From contig OY970294.1 in the NCBI GenBank assembly GCA_963716125.1, forward strand, positions 62,001 through 126,000: a DNA stretch of 64,000 nt. The letters run 5' to 3'. How positions within the stretch are numbered: position 1 is the first letter of the stretch; every line of letters begins with the position of its first letter. The notes below the pieces were generated by a model, which saw nothing but the letters and a program-made list of their open reading frames with translations, was not told the DNA's origin and did no database searches. The stretch comes from Acidiluteibacter sp963716125 (lineage in GTDB: Bacteria > Bacteroidota > Bacteroidia > Flavobacteriales_E > Vicingaceae). Positions 1 to 9,527 of the stretch are shown in pieces. Both the position numbers and the translations under genes were made by a program.

Positions 1-1
1 G

Positions 2-1951
2 ACCTCTAGAAAAACTTCTTTATTAAATACTTCCTTAGGTTATAATACAGGCAATCAAATCAATAAAGAAAATTATACATTAGGTTATAACATTGCTGCC
101 AACTACAGTGTTTCCTATAAGTATTATGATGATTTTATTATTTCTGAATATGCTACAGATGCAGATAGAGATAAAACACAATTAAGATTGGTAAAGAAAG
201 ATGAAGGGGAAGTTGGACAAGAAGAAGTTTTCTGGAGTGGCTTTTTGAGTGGCTCTATTAAAAAGAAAAATTCTAGTTTATCGCTGGCATTAATGCATTT
301 CCAAAATGGTTTGAAACAAGCCTCCTTATTAGATGCAATTGAAACAGGTTATCCTTCTAACCAACCTTTAGAATTACAAAAGCATGTATTGTATTACAAT
401 CAAAGAAGTATTTCTAATGCGCTATTCACTGCAAAGCATTATATCAGAGATAAAAATATAGAAATTACATTGAAATCATCTCCAACTTTGGCTTTAAATA
501 AGGAACCTGATTTTAGACAGACGGTATTTGCGATTGATCAAGGAAATGTAAATATAAGCGGTGGAAATGGTGGTTTAGCAAATCGTATTTATAGAGATTT
601 GCAAGAAATTAGTATTGGCAATAGATTGGATGTAAAAAAGACATTAAAAATATGGAGTGGAGAAGATGCTGTAATAAAAGTAGGTGGAGCATACACTTAT
701 AAAAACAGAAATTTCGATGTGATTAGTTATCGATTAGAAGAAGAAGGTGGAAAAAGAAATTACACTAATCTAGACCCTAATGAAATATTAAGCGATGGTA
801 ACGTATTTAATGCACAAACTAGAAAAGGTGTGAGAGTGGAAGGTGTGGAACAAGCGAATAATGTTTATACATCTAGATCAAATAATATCGCGGCTTATGC
901 CTCCGGAGAAATTCCATTATCAAATATTTTTAAGGTGATTGGAGGTTTAAGAATAGAACAATTTTCTATTTTTTATACTGGCCAAAAACAGGTAATTACT
1001 AATCCAACAACAGATATTTTTAATGATGATAAAGTATTGGATGAATTGAATTTTTTACCTACAGCAGGAATTATTTATACCGTAGCTGAAGATATGAATA
1101 TTCGATTAAATTATTCTAAAACCGTGGCTCGCCCATCATTTAAAGAAAAATCAGGTGCTGAAATTATTGATGCATTAACAGGTCGTTCTTTCTTTGGAAA
1201 TTTAGATGTGAAACAAACCAACATTACCAATTATGATGTGAGATGGGAGAAATTTTTTAAAGGTGGTGAATTAGTTTCTGTAAGTGCATTTTATAAGAAT
1301 TTTATAAATCCAATTGAAATTGTAGCTTACGATCAAACTGCTCCTTCATCGGTTACACCAAGAAATTCAGCTGAGGCGAATTTATATGGAATTGAATTAG
1401 ATGCTCGGAAAAATCTTGATTTTATCCATTCAGATTTATCCAATTTTACAGTAGGAGCTAACTTTACTTATGTACAATCAAGATTAGATCGTAAAAAGAT
1501 TTTTGCGCCAGGACCTGATGGTTTGATTGGCACAGAAGATGATTTGTCTGAATATGATGAAAGAGTTTTAAATAAAAGAAATGGAGAAACAATTGACCAA
1601 TACAGAACTTTACAAGGACAATCACCTTATGTGGTAAATGCTTTTATAGCTTACAAAAATGATTCATTGGGTGTTGAGATTAATATGAGTTATAATGTTC
1701 AAGGAAAGCGATTGGCTGTAGTAGGAATCGCAAGAAATCCAAATGTGTATGAGCAATCATTTAACAGTTTAAATTTAAAAGCTACCAAAACTTTTGGAAA
1801 AGAAGATAGAGTGAATATGAGTTTAACAGCAGCTAACATTCTAAACGACAAAAGAGAAAAATTCTATGAAGCTTACCAAGCAGACAGCCAAATTTTTTCA
1901 AGCTTTTCTCCACAAAGACTGTTCACTGTGGGATTTGGGTATAGTTTCTAA
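2..1951 (+). CDS. TonB-dependent receptor, C-terminal part (gene runs off the left edge)
   Basis: Outer-membrane active-transport receptor, substrate unknown. The frame is open from base 2, so the 5' part (signal peptide, plug domain, TonB box) lies outside the window and about 650 residues of beta-barrel remain. The barrel shows alternating aromatic/polar strands, the motif LNYSKTVARPSFKE typical of TonB receptor barrels near the middle, and a C-terminal strand ending RLFTVGFGYSF with terminal Phe, the usual outer-membrane insertion signal. The family assignment is secure. What it imports cannot be told from the barrel alone, and no SusD-like partner follows. The next gene downstream on this strand is over 3 kb away, so it ends its transcription unit. 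Confidence 0.88.
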   Translation, partial: TSRKTSLLNTSLGYNTGNQINKENYTLGYNIAANYSVSYKYYDDFIISEYATDADRDKTQLRLVKKDEGEVGQEEVFWSGFLSGSIKKKNSSLSLALMHFQNGLKQASLLDAIETGYPSNQPLELQKHVLYYNQRSISNALFTAKHYIRDKNIEITLKSSPTLALNKEPDFRQTVFAIDQGNVNISGGNGGLANRIYRDLQEISIGNRLDVKKTLKIWSGEDAVIKVGGAYTYKNRNFDVISYRLEEEGGKRNYTNLDPNEILSDGNVFNAQTRKGVRVEGVEQANNVYTSRSNNIAAYASGEIPLSNIFKVIGGLRIEQFSIFYTGQKQVITNPTTDIFNDDKVLDELNFLPTAGIIYTVAEDMNIRLNYSKTVARPSFKEKSGAEIIDALTGRSFFGNLDVKQTNITNYDVRWEKFFKGGELVSVSAFYKNFINPIEIVAYDQTAPSSVTPRNSAEANLYGIELDARKNLDFIHSDLSNFTVGANFTYVQSRLDRKKIFAPGPDGLIGTEDDLSEYDERVLNKRNGETIDQYRTLQGQSPYVVNAFIAYKNDSLGVEINMSYNVQGKRLAVVGIARNPNVYEQSFNSLNLKATKTFGKEDRVNMSLTAANILNDKREKFYEAYQADSQIFSSFSPQRLFTVGFGYSF

Positions 1952-2522
1952 GATAATGATTTTATTTATATAGTAAAGTAATTGAGCTTATTGGACAGAT
2001 TTAAGATTTTTATCTTAATCCGTTAAATTAACAAGTGATGGAAAGCCACTCGTTTCAAACGCAAGTTTGTGACCGTAAAATTCCAACTCCAAAAATAGCT
2101 GTATTAAAATTAAATGTGATGTTTGGACGAAAAGTTTCGTTATAACATTTTTCGGTGTTGATGTTTAATAAGCCGATTGAGGATACATAATTTAGTGTGT
2201 ATGGAGTGCATTTATTGAACCATCATCGATCCAAAACTGAGTTCCTTTGGGTGCTGTGGTAGTGGTATCCTTAGGGTTTGGTGTTACCGGTTTTGTGTCA
2301 CTTTCTTTATCTCACGAAATGAATCCTATGGCTATAAAACTAAATAGCAGTAAACTTGATAATACTTTGTTGATTTTATTTTTCATATTAATTTGATTGA
2401 TGGATTTATAAATCAAAGTTAATGGCTCAACGATTTTATAAAATATGGCAGGTGACGTATATTACCTAATCAAACTTTTAATACTTAGAAAAAAATAGAA
2501 TATCAATTATATTTGTTGCATT
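1952..2522. other. 571-bp stretch without an intact gene
   Basis: Between the receptor and the M1 peptidase. It holds one decayed lipoprotein gene (2055-2386, minus strand, listed separately). I see no tRNA, no clear terminator and no other ORF of note in the flanking parts. Confidence 0.6.
2055..2386 (-). pseudogene. Small lipoprotein gene, inactivated by a stop at the lipobox Cys and a frameshift
   Basis: Reading leftward from the ATG at 2384-2386 gives a typical Bacteroidota lipoprotein leader (basic MKNKINK, then SSLLLFSFIAIGFIS). The codon where the lipobox Cys is expected is TGA (2312-2314, codon 25). The frame continues DKESDTKPVTPNPKDTTTT...GTQFWIDDGSI, a normal post-lipobox linker. 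Near 2210 the frame shifts by one base, and the neighbouring frame then continues CTPYTLNYVSSIGLL...GILRSQTCV to a stop at 2055. The original would have been about 110 residues, function unknown. One TGC/TGT to TGA change plus a 1-nt deletion explain the present state. Confidence 0.65.
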
Positions 2523-5171
2523 TTACTTATTCAACGCTTTATTTACCTCATCCAATATCGTTTTATTACTTTCCTTTTGTTTAATTTCTTCTAAAGCGGC
2601 ATTCAAATCATTTAGGAAGGACTGGTTGGTGCTCTGTATAATTTTATTTTCAGCGCTGACAATACCATCAGGTGTGTTATCTACTTTTTTTGAAATTTTT
2701 GAAATTCGATCTGTTGTAATCTTCTTCATGTTGATGATGGAATTTACAGCAACAGAACGCATCCACCATGCATTTTCATTTAATGCAGAATTCATAAAAG
2801 TTGGTAAAGCCACTTTCATTTCTTCAACTTTTTGCAATTGAATGTATTCTCCATAAGCTGCTAAAACGCCATACTTATCAAATCCACTTAAATTGCTCAT
2901 GGCTGTTTCATAAAAAGTCTGTTTGTTGGCATCATCAGAGGTAGCGTAAATATCTGCTACAGTAGATAAAACATCAACATTGTTTAATTTTTCATAAGCA
3001 GATGCAGCTTCCATTCCTTTATCAGGATCAGATAAATAAATGGATTGTAATGCCGAAGCTAATACTACATAAGAGGAATCATTTAATGCATTTTGATAAA
3101 CACTTTCTAACGTTTTATCCTCAGGGAAATATTCTGATAAATAGCTAATGGCATACGCTCTAACTGTAGAGTTATCATCTTTCTTAGCCAACTTAATTAA
3201 TTTGGCTTTGGTTTTATCTGCCTGTTGCTTGACAACATTTTTTAAATTATCCAATGCAATTAATCGAACAGCCCAAAAATCGTTGTCTAAAGATTGTGTA
3301 ATTAAATCAATCCCTAAGCTATCTTTTGAATCTTTCAATGCTAATATAGCTTCCGTCTTATCCATAAATAAAGGTCCCTTTTGATAAAGATTAATCCATT
3401 CTGAAATATTCTTCTTTTTATCGTTTTTTTCACATAAAAGCATCTTTTCTGCATCAAAATTGACTAAAATTGGCTTTTTAGCGCTTTTAAATTCAAAAAT
3501 CTCTCTTTCTTTAGTAACCGTAATTTCATGTCGTTTTACTTCTCCATTTTCAGTATAAACATCTACGCTTACTGGTAATTTATATAAAGGAGTAGATTTT
3601 AAATTTTGATTTTGCTCTACCGTCAAAAGCACAATTCCTAAATCACTATCATAAGCAGATTCAATCTCCAAATTAGGATGACCAGATGACAAAAACCATT
3701 GATTGAAAAACCAGTTTAAATCTTGACCACTTATTTTTTCCATCGCCAAACGCAAATTATGAATCTCAACAGATTGATATTTATTGTCTTCTAAATAAGT
3801 TCTTAATCCTTCAAAAAACACCTCATCGCCTAAGTAATAACGAAGCATATGCAAGATTCTTCCACCTTTTGCATAGGTATGATTGTCAAACATATCTTCT
3901 TTGTTGACATAATTGAGTCGAATCATATCCACTTGCTTTCTTTTGGATTCTCTCAAATAATTGAGTAAATCTTCATAAATATGATAATCAGCCCACATTC
4001 TACCATCGCTATGCTCTCTCCATAAATACTCTCCATAAGTTGCAAAAGATTCATTTAAAGGTAAATTAGACCAAGATTCACACGTTACTAAATCACCAAA
4101 CCACTGATGAAACATTTCGTGGGAAACTACATCTTCAGCCGAATTATCAATTAAATAACGACTATCACCTTGTGCAAATTCACCAAAAAGAACAGCAGTT
4201 GTGTTTTCCATAGCACCTGATACATAATCTCTCACAACTATTTGATCAAACTTTTCCCAAGGATATTCTACACCTAATCTTTCAGAGAAAAACCCTAACA
4301 TATCAGTAGTATGAGGAAATATTTCTTTGGCATACTGCTCATATTGCGGCTCTAAATAATAATTGACGTCAATGTTTTTATATTTATCTTTTGTTATTGA
4401 AAAATCTCCAACCGCCATCATAGCCAAATAAGGTGCATGAGGTAAATTTTGTTTCCAATAATCAGTACGCGTTCCGTTGCCATTTTCTGTTTGAAACATC
4501 ATTAATCCATTAGATAATGTAACATATTGAGTATCCACAGTCATGTATATTTCTTGAGTCATTCGCTCGTTTGGAGAATCTATAGTAGGAAACCAACAAG
4601 AGCTTGCTTCCGTTTCTCCTTGAGTCCAAATCTGTTTAGGTTTATTGAGCTCTTTTCCTTGTGGATTTATAAAATATAACCCTTTATCAGATGTAATGGC
4701 TGAACTTCCACCTACTTCTAGTTCATTTGGTTTAGCGATGTATTTGATAAAAATATTGTAAGTATCGTTTCGGCTATACATTTTGCCTAAATCTATATGT
4801 AGCTTCTTTTTGTCTTTGTAAGTATATTTTAAGGGAACTTCAACACCTTTATCTTCTAAACGAACAATTTCTAAAACTTCAAATCCTTTAGCATCTAGTG
4901 TCAATGAATCTGTAGGTAAAAAATAAGGCTTTAGCGTAAGTGTAGCATTTCCGTATAAATAGGTTTTTTCCCAATCAAATTTTACATCTAATTTGGTATG
5001 AATTAAATCGTTAATTCTAGTATTGAAAGCTTGATATTTTAAAGGTTCGGATGGCAAAACTACCACCTCATCTAAATCTACCGTTTCAACTTTTTGCTCT
5101 TCTTTACGGAAAATAGAACAAGAAAATAATGAAACACTTAATATAATGGATAGGGAGATTCGTTTTATCAT
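2523..5171 (-). CDS. M1 family zinc aminopeptidase, lipoprotein, with C-terminal HEAT-like region
   Basis: Cleaves N-terminal residues from peptides, probably in the periplasm or anchored to a membrane. The N-terminus has a lipoprotein signal (SVSLFSC, about residues 13-19). The exopeptidase motif GAMEN is at residues 319-323, and the zinc motif HEMFH at 351-355 is followed 18 residues later by NESFAT with the third ligand Glu. After the catalytic and beta domains (to about residue 580) the last 300 residues are alpha-helical repeats of HEAT type, as in large bacterial M1 enzymes. Length 882 fits. It stands alone, divergent from the biotin carrier gene. Substrate specificity is not deducible. 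Confidence 0.93.
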   Translation of the reverse strand: MIKRISLSIILSVSLFSCSIFRKEEQKVETVDLDEVVVLPSEPLKYQAFNTRINDLIHTKLDVKFDWEKTYLYGNATLTLKPYFLPTDSLTLDAKGFEVLEIVRLEDKGVEVPLKYTYKDKKKLHIDLGKMYSRNDTYNIFIKYIAKPNELEVGGSSAITSDKGLYFINPQGKELNKPKQIWTQGETEASSCWFPTIDSPNERMTQEIYMTVDTQYVTLSNGLMMFQTENGNGTRTDYWKQNLPHAPYLAMMAVGDFSITKDKYKNIDVNYYLEPQYEQYAKEIFPHTTDMLGFFSERLGVEYPWEKFDQIVVRDYVSGAMENTTAVLFGEFAQGDSRYLIDNSAEDVVSHEMFHQWFGDLVTCESWSNLPLNESFATYGEYLWREHSDGRMWADYHIYEDLLNYLRESKRKQVDMIRLNYVNKEDMFDNHTYAKGGRILHMLRYYLGDEVFFEGLRTYLEDNKYQSVEIHNLRLAMEKISGQDLNWFFNQWFLSSGHPNLEIESAYDSDLGIVLLTVEQNQNLKSTPLYKLPVSVDVYTENGEVKRHEITVTKEREIFEFKSAKKPILVNFDAEKMLLCEKNDKKKNISEWINLYQKGPLFMDKTEAILALKDSKDSLGIDLITQSLDNDFWAVRLIALDNLKNVVKQQADKTKAKLIKLAKKDDNSTVRAYAISYLSEYFPEDKTLESVYQNALNDSSYVVLASALQSIYLSDPDKGMEAASAYEKLNNVDVLSTVADIYATSDDANKQTFYETAMSNLSGFDKYGVLAAYGEYIQLQKVEEMKVALPTFMNSALNENAWWMRSVAVNSIINMKKITTDRISKISKKVDNTPDGIVSAENKIIQSTNQSFLNDLNAALEEIKQKESNKTILDEVNKALNK

Positions 5172-5270
5172 GATTGAAAATAAGGGTTAAATTAAGACCT
5201 CAAAGTTGCTCAAAGTTTATTGAAAAACAAACAAAAATAGGATTGAGCACTAAAAGAACTAAAAAAAATT

Positions 5271-5278
5271 TACCTTTG
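5271..5278 (+). promoter_or_regulatory. Probable -7 box (TACCTTTG) of the biotin carrier gene
   Basis: Matches the Bacteroidota -7 consensus TAnnTTTG and lies only 4 bases before the ATG at 5283, implying a leaderless or almost leaderless mRNA. No good TTG at the usual -33 spacing was found. Confidence 0.5.
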
Positions 5279-5282
5279 TTGT

Positions 5283-5801
5283 ATGTCACAAGAATTAGTC
5301 ATTAAATCAGAAAAAGATAAATCCTACAAAGCTCAATTTGAGGGTAATGATTTTCAAAGCGGATTATTAAACGGAAATGCATTTGAATGGGATCTTGAAA
5401 AAATCAATGATAGAAAATTTCATATCATTAAAGATAATGTTTCTTATCGTGTAGAAATGCTTTCTGCTAATCATTCTGAAAAGTCTTACTTTATAAAAGT
5501 AAACGGCAAAAAATTTAAAATGCAATTGCAAGATCAGTTCGATGCACTGTTGAAAAAGTTGGGCATGGAAGATTTGAATGATTCAAAAGTGACTGAATTA
5601 AAAGCTCCAATGCCAGGTTTAGTGATTGACATAAAAGTGGAAGCTGGAACAGAAATAAAAAAAGGAGATACTTTGATGGTTTTGGAAGCCATGAAAATGG
5701 AAAATGTTTTAAAATCGCCAACTGATGGCGTAATTAAATCAATAGAAATTGAAAAAGGAATAGCTGTAGAAAAAAATCAAATTTTAATAACATTCGAATA
5801 A
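5283..5801 (+). CDS. Biotin carboxyl carrier-type protein (acyl-CoA or pyruvate carboxylase carrier subunit)
   Basis: Carries covalently bound biotin for a biotin-dependent carboxylase. The C-terminal 75 residues form the biotinyl/lipoyl barrel: APMPG at about 108, then EAMKMEN with the acceptor Lys at residue 138. The N-terminal 100 residues are a less conserved beta region like that of propionyl-CoA or methylcrotonyl-CoA carboxylase carrier chains rather than AccB. No carboxylase or biotin carboxylase gene lies nearby, so the partner is encoded elsewhere. The next gene starts 32 bases on and may be cotranscribed. Confidence 0.85.
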   Translation: MSQELVIKSEKDKSYKAQFEGNDFQSGLLNGNAFEWDLEKINDRKFHIIKDNVSYRVEMLSANHSEKSYFIKVNGKKFKMQLQDQFDALLKKLGMEDLNDSKVTELKAPMPGLVIDIKVEAGTEIKKGDTLMVLEAMKMENVLKSPTDGVIKSIEIEKGIAVEKNQILITFE

Positions 5802-5833
5802 TTAATTAATAATCAAATAAAACTATATACATT

Positions 5834-6706
5834 ATGAATAAGAAAATTTTAAAAGTTAGTTTGATCGCTATGTCTGTTTTTTTAGCAGCATGTGGTGGTA
5901 ATGCGAATCAAACTGATGAAAATCAAACATCAGACACACTTTCTACCACAGATATGCATGAAGGGCATGACCACGATAACGATCATGGAGATATGCAAGA
6001 CATGCAAGAAGCGGGAGGATTAAAAATTTACAAAGCTGAAATTGTAAAAGAATTTCCAAATGCTAAATTGACGTTAGACTCGCCTAAGGATGATGCTAAA
6101 TTAAAAGCAGGTGAAAATCAATTTGACTTTAGCGTTGCTGATTATGAATTGGCTGTTCAAACAGAAGGTGCTGATATGCAACATTGTGCTAATTCTGAAA
6201 AAGGGCAACACATTCATTTCATCGTTAATAATGGCCCTTATAATGCAGAGTACAATGCATCTTTTAAAGGTGAATTAAGCGAAGGAAACAATGTTGTTTT
6301 AGCATTTCTTTCTCGTTCATATCATGAAAGTATTAAAAATAGCACTGCTTATGTATTGAAAAATTATAAGGTTGGAACTGCAACTGATGATTTTGATATG
6401 AATGCAGAGCATTTATTCTATAGCCGTCCAAAAGGAGAGTACAGTGGAAAAGACGCACAAAAAGTATTATTAGATTTTTATTTAATCAATACCGATTTAG
6501 CTGCTGATGGCAATAAAGTAAAAGCTGTAATTAATGGAACTGAATTTATTTTAGATAAATGGGAACCTTATTTTATCGAAGGTTTACCTGAAGGTGAAAA
6601 TACTTTCAGATTAACTTTAGTTGATAAAGACGGAAACATGGTGCCTGGTCCATTTAACGATTCAGGAGATAGAAAAGTAATGATCAAAAAAGAAATGGCT
6701 AGCTAA
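5834..6706 (+). CDS. His-rich lipoprotein of unknown function
   Basis: Exported lipoprotein: signal MNKKILKVSLIAMSVFLAAC with Cys20. A low-complexity stretch rich in His, Asp and Met (HEGHDHDNDHGDMQDM, about residues 42-57) could bind metal. Two beta-rich segments follow, about 80-180 (with GQHIHFIVNNGPY) and 195-290 (DFYLINTDL, PEGENTFRLTLVDKDG), the second resembling Ig-like folds. I recognise homologues in other Bacteroidota but no established function; metal binding is inference from composition only. It ends 20 bases before an intrinsic terminator and may share the promoter of the biotin carrier gene. Confidence 0.7.
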   Translation: MNKKILKVSLIAMSVFLAACGGNANQTDENQTSDTLSTTDMHEGHDHDNDHGDMQDMQEAGGLKIYKAEIVKEFPNAKLTLDSPKDDAKLKAGENQFDFSVADYELAVQTEGADMQHCANSEKGQHIHFIVNNGPYNAEYNASFKGELSEGNNVVLAFLSRSYHESIKNSTAYVLKNYKVGTATDDFDMNAEHLFYSRPKGEYSGKDAQKVLLDFYLINTDLAADGNKVKAVINGTEFILDKWEPYFIEGLPEGENTFRLTLVDKDGNMVPGPFNDSGDRKVMIKKEMAS

Positions 6707-6728
6707 AATAAGGCTATTCAATAAATTG

Positions 6729-6765
6729 AAACCTCCTAAGATTTTATTTTAGGAGGTTTTTTTTT
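6729..6765 (+). terminator. Intrinsic terminator after the His-rich lipoprotein
   Basis: Inverted repeat AAACCTCCTAA / TTAGGAGGTTT with a 9-base loop, followed by a run of T. It may also serve the gene converging from the right. Confidence 0.85.
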
Positions 6766-6808
6766 GTTTATCATCTGTTTACTATTTAAAAAAATCTCAC
6801 TAACTTTA

Positions 6809-7321
6809 TTACCAATTTTGAATTATAGAGGGATAAATTATTTCAGCCTTCTTATCTAATTGATTCTGATCTAAATTTTTAAGATAAGAGTAGCTATGAG
6901 AAGTCATATTATAAGACACTAAATCATTAATTGATTCTATATGAATAGTATAAACCATAACAATTCTATAAGTTTGAAAAATAAAATCTCTATTTCTTAT
7001 TTCATCTAAAGGGTTAGTATCAAAACGCTTTAAATCTCCAATCATGCTTCTTTTAAAATTTACTGAATTATAATATGATATATTTACTAATTGACCTCCT
7101 TTATAATACAAAGATAGAGGATCATCTTTTTTTTCAATATTTGGATTTTCTGTAAAGTATAAATAGTCAATACTTTTTGTTAACTGAGATTCATTTCTAA
7201 TCTGTTGAGTTATTTCAACTATAAACCCTTCTTTTAAAGATAAACAACTATCTATAGATTGAGAAAAAGATTCAAAAAACAGGAAGCTAAAAATAATATA
7301 AATGAATATTCGTTTTTTCAT
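6809..7321 (-). CDS. Small exported protein of unknown function
   Basis: 170 residues beginning with a clear signal peptide (MKKRIFIYIIFSFLFFESFSQS, predicted cleavage near residue 21). The mature part is a mix of charged and aromatic residues without a motif I recognise. It follows ispG on the same strand 21 bases downstream and could be read from the same transcript, though there is no functional link to isoprenoid synthesis. It is short and has no known relative to me, but codon use and the signal peptide support a real gene. Confidence 0.6.
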   Translation of the reverse strand: MKKRIFIYIIFSFLFFESFSQSIDSCLSLKEGFIVEITQQIRNESQLTKSIDYLYFTENPNIEKKDDPLSLYYKGGQLVNISYYNSVNFKRSMIGDLKRFDTNPLDEIRNRDFIFQTYRIVMVYTIHIESINDLVSYNMTSHSYSYLKNLDQNQLDKKAEIIYPSIIQNW

Positions 7322-7342
7322 GTTTACGTTATTATCTAAGGT

Positions 7343-9295
7343 CTAAGGTCTCTCTACTTCCACCCAATCTCCGTGTTCTTTTATCAGATTGATTAAAGCA
7401 TCAACTGCTTCATTCTCATCAATATTTTTACGAACAACTTCCTTTTCCTTGTATAATGTAATTTTTCCTACACCTGTTCCTACATATCCGTAATCTGCAT
7501 CTGCCATTTCACCAGGACCATTCACAATGCAACCCATAATACCAATCTTTACACCTTTCAAATGATTGGTTTTGGCTCTTATTTTGGCAGTAGTTTCTTG
7601 TAAATCGAATAAAGTTCTACCGCAAGAAGGACAAGAAATATATTCAGTTTTAGATATCCTAGTTCTTGTAGCTTGTAAAATTCCAAAGGCTGTAGAATTG
7701 ATTAATTGTTTTGAGCAGCATTCGGTAGCATCTATCCAAATTCCATCTCCTAATCCATCAATAAATAATGCGCCTATATCTGTAGAAGAATACAATTGAA
7801 ATTTATCTTCAGTTAATTGATTATAAGATCTTTTAATAATTACAGGTGTTTGGCATTGTTCATTCATCAATGAAATAAACATTCTGCGCTGTTCTGCCAT
7901 TCCGTGTTCATTATTGGTCTCAAAAACCAAAACTGCAGTGGGATCATTTTCTACCGTATCAATAAACAGTTCAGATAATTCTTCAATTCTAACACAAATA
8001 AAATTGAGTTTTGGCGAATAAAAATCTGTTTCTAAATATTCATCTACCGTAAACAATGGAAACAAACGTGGTTTTTCTGTATCTTTTTGCCAATTAGTAG
8101 CTTTGGTAATCATTCCCAATGTACCTGGAATCTCAAAATTGATAGAATTGTCTCCAACAAAAACATAATCGCATGCCATATCAGAAATATTCCATTTATC
8201 TAAATTAACAGAATAATTATAGCCTAAAGGAAACAAACTTGCTGCTGTAATTTTTTCTCTTTCACCTAAATCTCCAACAACTACAGGATGATGCTTACCA
8301 CCAATATTAATTACTTCACGGCTGTGTCTTCGATTGTATTCATACGGATTAATTGGGTTAACTTCAATTTTTGGAATGGATTTATGTCCACTTCTATTTT
8401 GATATCGATCCACCAAGTTACGAGCAACAGGTATTTCAGCTTCAGGCTCTTCCGTTAACGAAACTCTCACAGTATCTCCAATACCATCTTCTAATAAAGT
8501 TCCTATTCCAACTGCAGATTTTATCCTGCCATCTTCACCATCTCCAGCCTCTGTAACTCCCAAATGCAAGGGATAATTCATGTTTTCAAGATGCATTTTA
8601 TGCAATAATAACCGGTAGGCTTGTACCATTACTAACACATTACTAGCTTTCATAGAAAGCACTATGTTTTTAAAATCATACTCTTCACAAATTCTTAGAA
8701 ATTCTAATGCAGATTCAACCATTCCAAGTGGTGTATCTCCGTATCTACTTAAAATACGGTCGGATAAAGAACCATGGTTAGTTCCAATTCGCATTGCAAT
8801 GCCTTCTTCCTTACAGATTTTAACTAAAGGTGTGAAACGTTCTTTTATTCTAGCAAGTTCCTTTTTATAGGTTTCGTCTGTATAATCTATGTTTTCAAAT
8901 TTCTTTTTGTCGGCATAATTACCCGGATTTACTCTTACTTTCTCTACGATTCTTGCTGCTATTTCAGCAGCATTGGGTGTGAAATGAATATCGGCAACCA
9001 AAGGTGCATCATAACCTCTAGCTCTCAATTGATTTTTAATTTCTCTTAGATTTTCTGCTTCTTTTTTGCTAGGGGCTGTAATTCTAACATATTCACAACC
9101 TGCATCTATCATACGAATAGATTGTTCTACAGTAGCTTCTGTTTTCATCGTATCTGTAGTGGTCATTGATTGAATCCGAATAGGATTTTTTCCACCCAAA
9201 GGAACATCTCCAATAGTAACTTCTCTACTATCTATTCTTTTGTATTCAGTTAAGCTAAAGTTATATTGCTTGTCCAGCATTTTTTGATCATTCAT
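7343..9295 (-). CDS. ispG: 4-hydroxy-3-methylbut-2-enyl diphosphate synthase (flavodoxin), long Bacteroidota form
   Basis: Penultimate step of the MEP isoprenoid pathway: reductive ring opening of MEcPP to HMBPP using a 4Fe-4S cluster. N-terminal TIM barrel with REVTIGDVPLGGKNPIRIQSMTTTDT; C-terminal reductase domain with the cluster ligands C555, C558 (SCPSCGRTLFDL) and C589 (MGCIVNGPGE). At 650 residues it is much longer than the E. coli enzyme (372) because of a middle insert between about 270 and 540, which is the normal arrangement in Bacteroidota, Chlamydia and plants. dxr of the same pathway is also in this window (37.8 kb). A -7 box TAATTTTG lies at 9322-9329. The TAG stop lies inside a 17-bp heptamer repeat. 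Confidence 0.96.
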   Translation of the reverse strand: MNDQKMLDKQYNFSLTEYKRIDSREVTIGDVPLGGKNPIRIQSMTTTDTMKTEATVEQSIRMIDAGCEYVRITAPSKKEAENLREIKNQLRARGYDAPLVADIHFTPNAAEIAARIVEKVRVNPGNYADKKKFENIDYTDETYKKELARIKERFTPLVKICKEEGIAMRIGTNHGSLSDRILSRYGDTPLGMVESALEFLRICEEYDFKNIVLSMKASNVLVMVQAYRLLLHKMHLENMNYPLHLGVTEAGDGEDGRIKSAVGIGTLLEDGIGDTVRVSLTEEPEAEIPVARNLVDRYQNRSGHKSIPKIEVNPINPYEYNRRHSREVINIGGKHHPVVVGDLGEREKITAASLFPLGYNYSVNLDKWNISDMACDYVFVGDNSINFEIPGTLGMITKATNWQKDTEKPRLFPLFTVDEYLETDFYSPKLNFICVRIEELSELFIDTVENDPTAVLVFETNNEHGMAEQRRMFISLMNEQCQTPVIIKRSYNQLTEDKFQLYSSTDIGALFIDGLGDGIWIDATECCSKQLINSTAFGILQATRTRISKTEYISCPSCGRTLFDLQETTAKIRAKTNHLKGVKIGIMGCIVNGPGEMADADYGYVGTGVGKITLYKEKEVVRKNIDENEAVDALINLIKEHGDWVEVERP

Positions 9296-9321
9296 AGTTT
9301 TTAGAAAATCTATTTCTTTTT

Positions 9322-9329
9322 CAAAATTA
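9322..9329 (-). promoter_or_regulatory. Probable -7 box (TAATTTTG) of ispG
   Basis: TAnnTTTG match on the minus strand about 27 bases upstream of the ispG ATG. No convincing -33 element was identified. Confidence 0.4.
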
Positions 9330-9527
9330 ACATTTTGTATTCCTTATTTATTGTTTTTGAGTATTAAAAATCTGAAACATCCTAAATTTCATAGACAATA
9401 ACGGACTCATTCAACTATAAATGTATTCAACTCAAATATAATATTCCTCCACTTATCAAAAGTTATTTGATATTTCGAACTAATAATCAGCAATAACCGT
9501 AGAAATACTACCAACATTAATTTAAGT

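Noticed and set aside
2312..2314. TGA recoded as an amino acid (alternative code or selenocysteine)
   Set aside because: A second lesion in the same gene (frameshift near 2210) points to decay, and no other gene in the window shows internal TGA.
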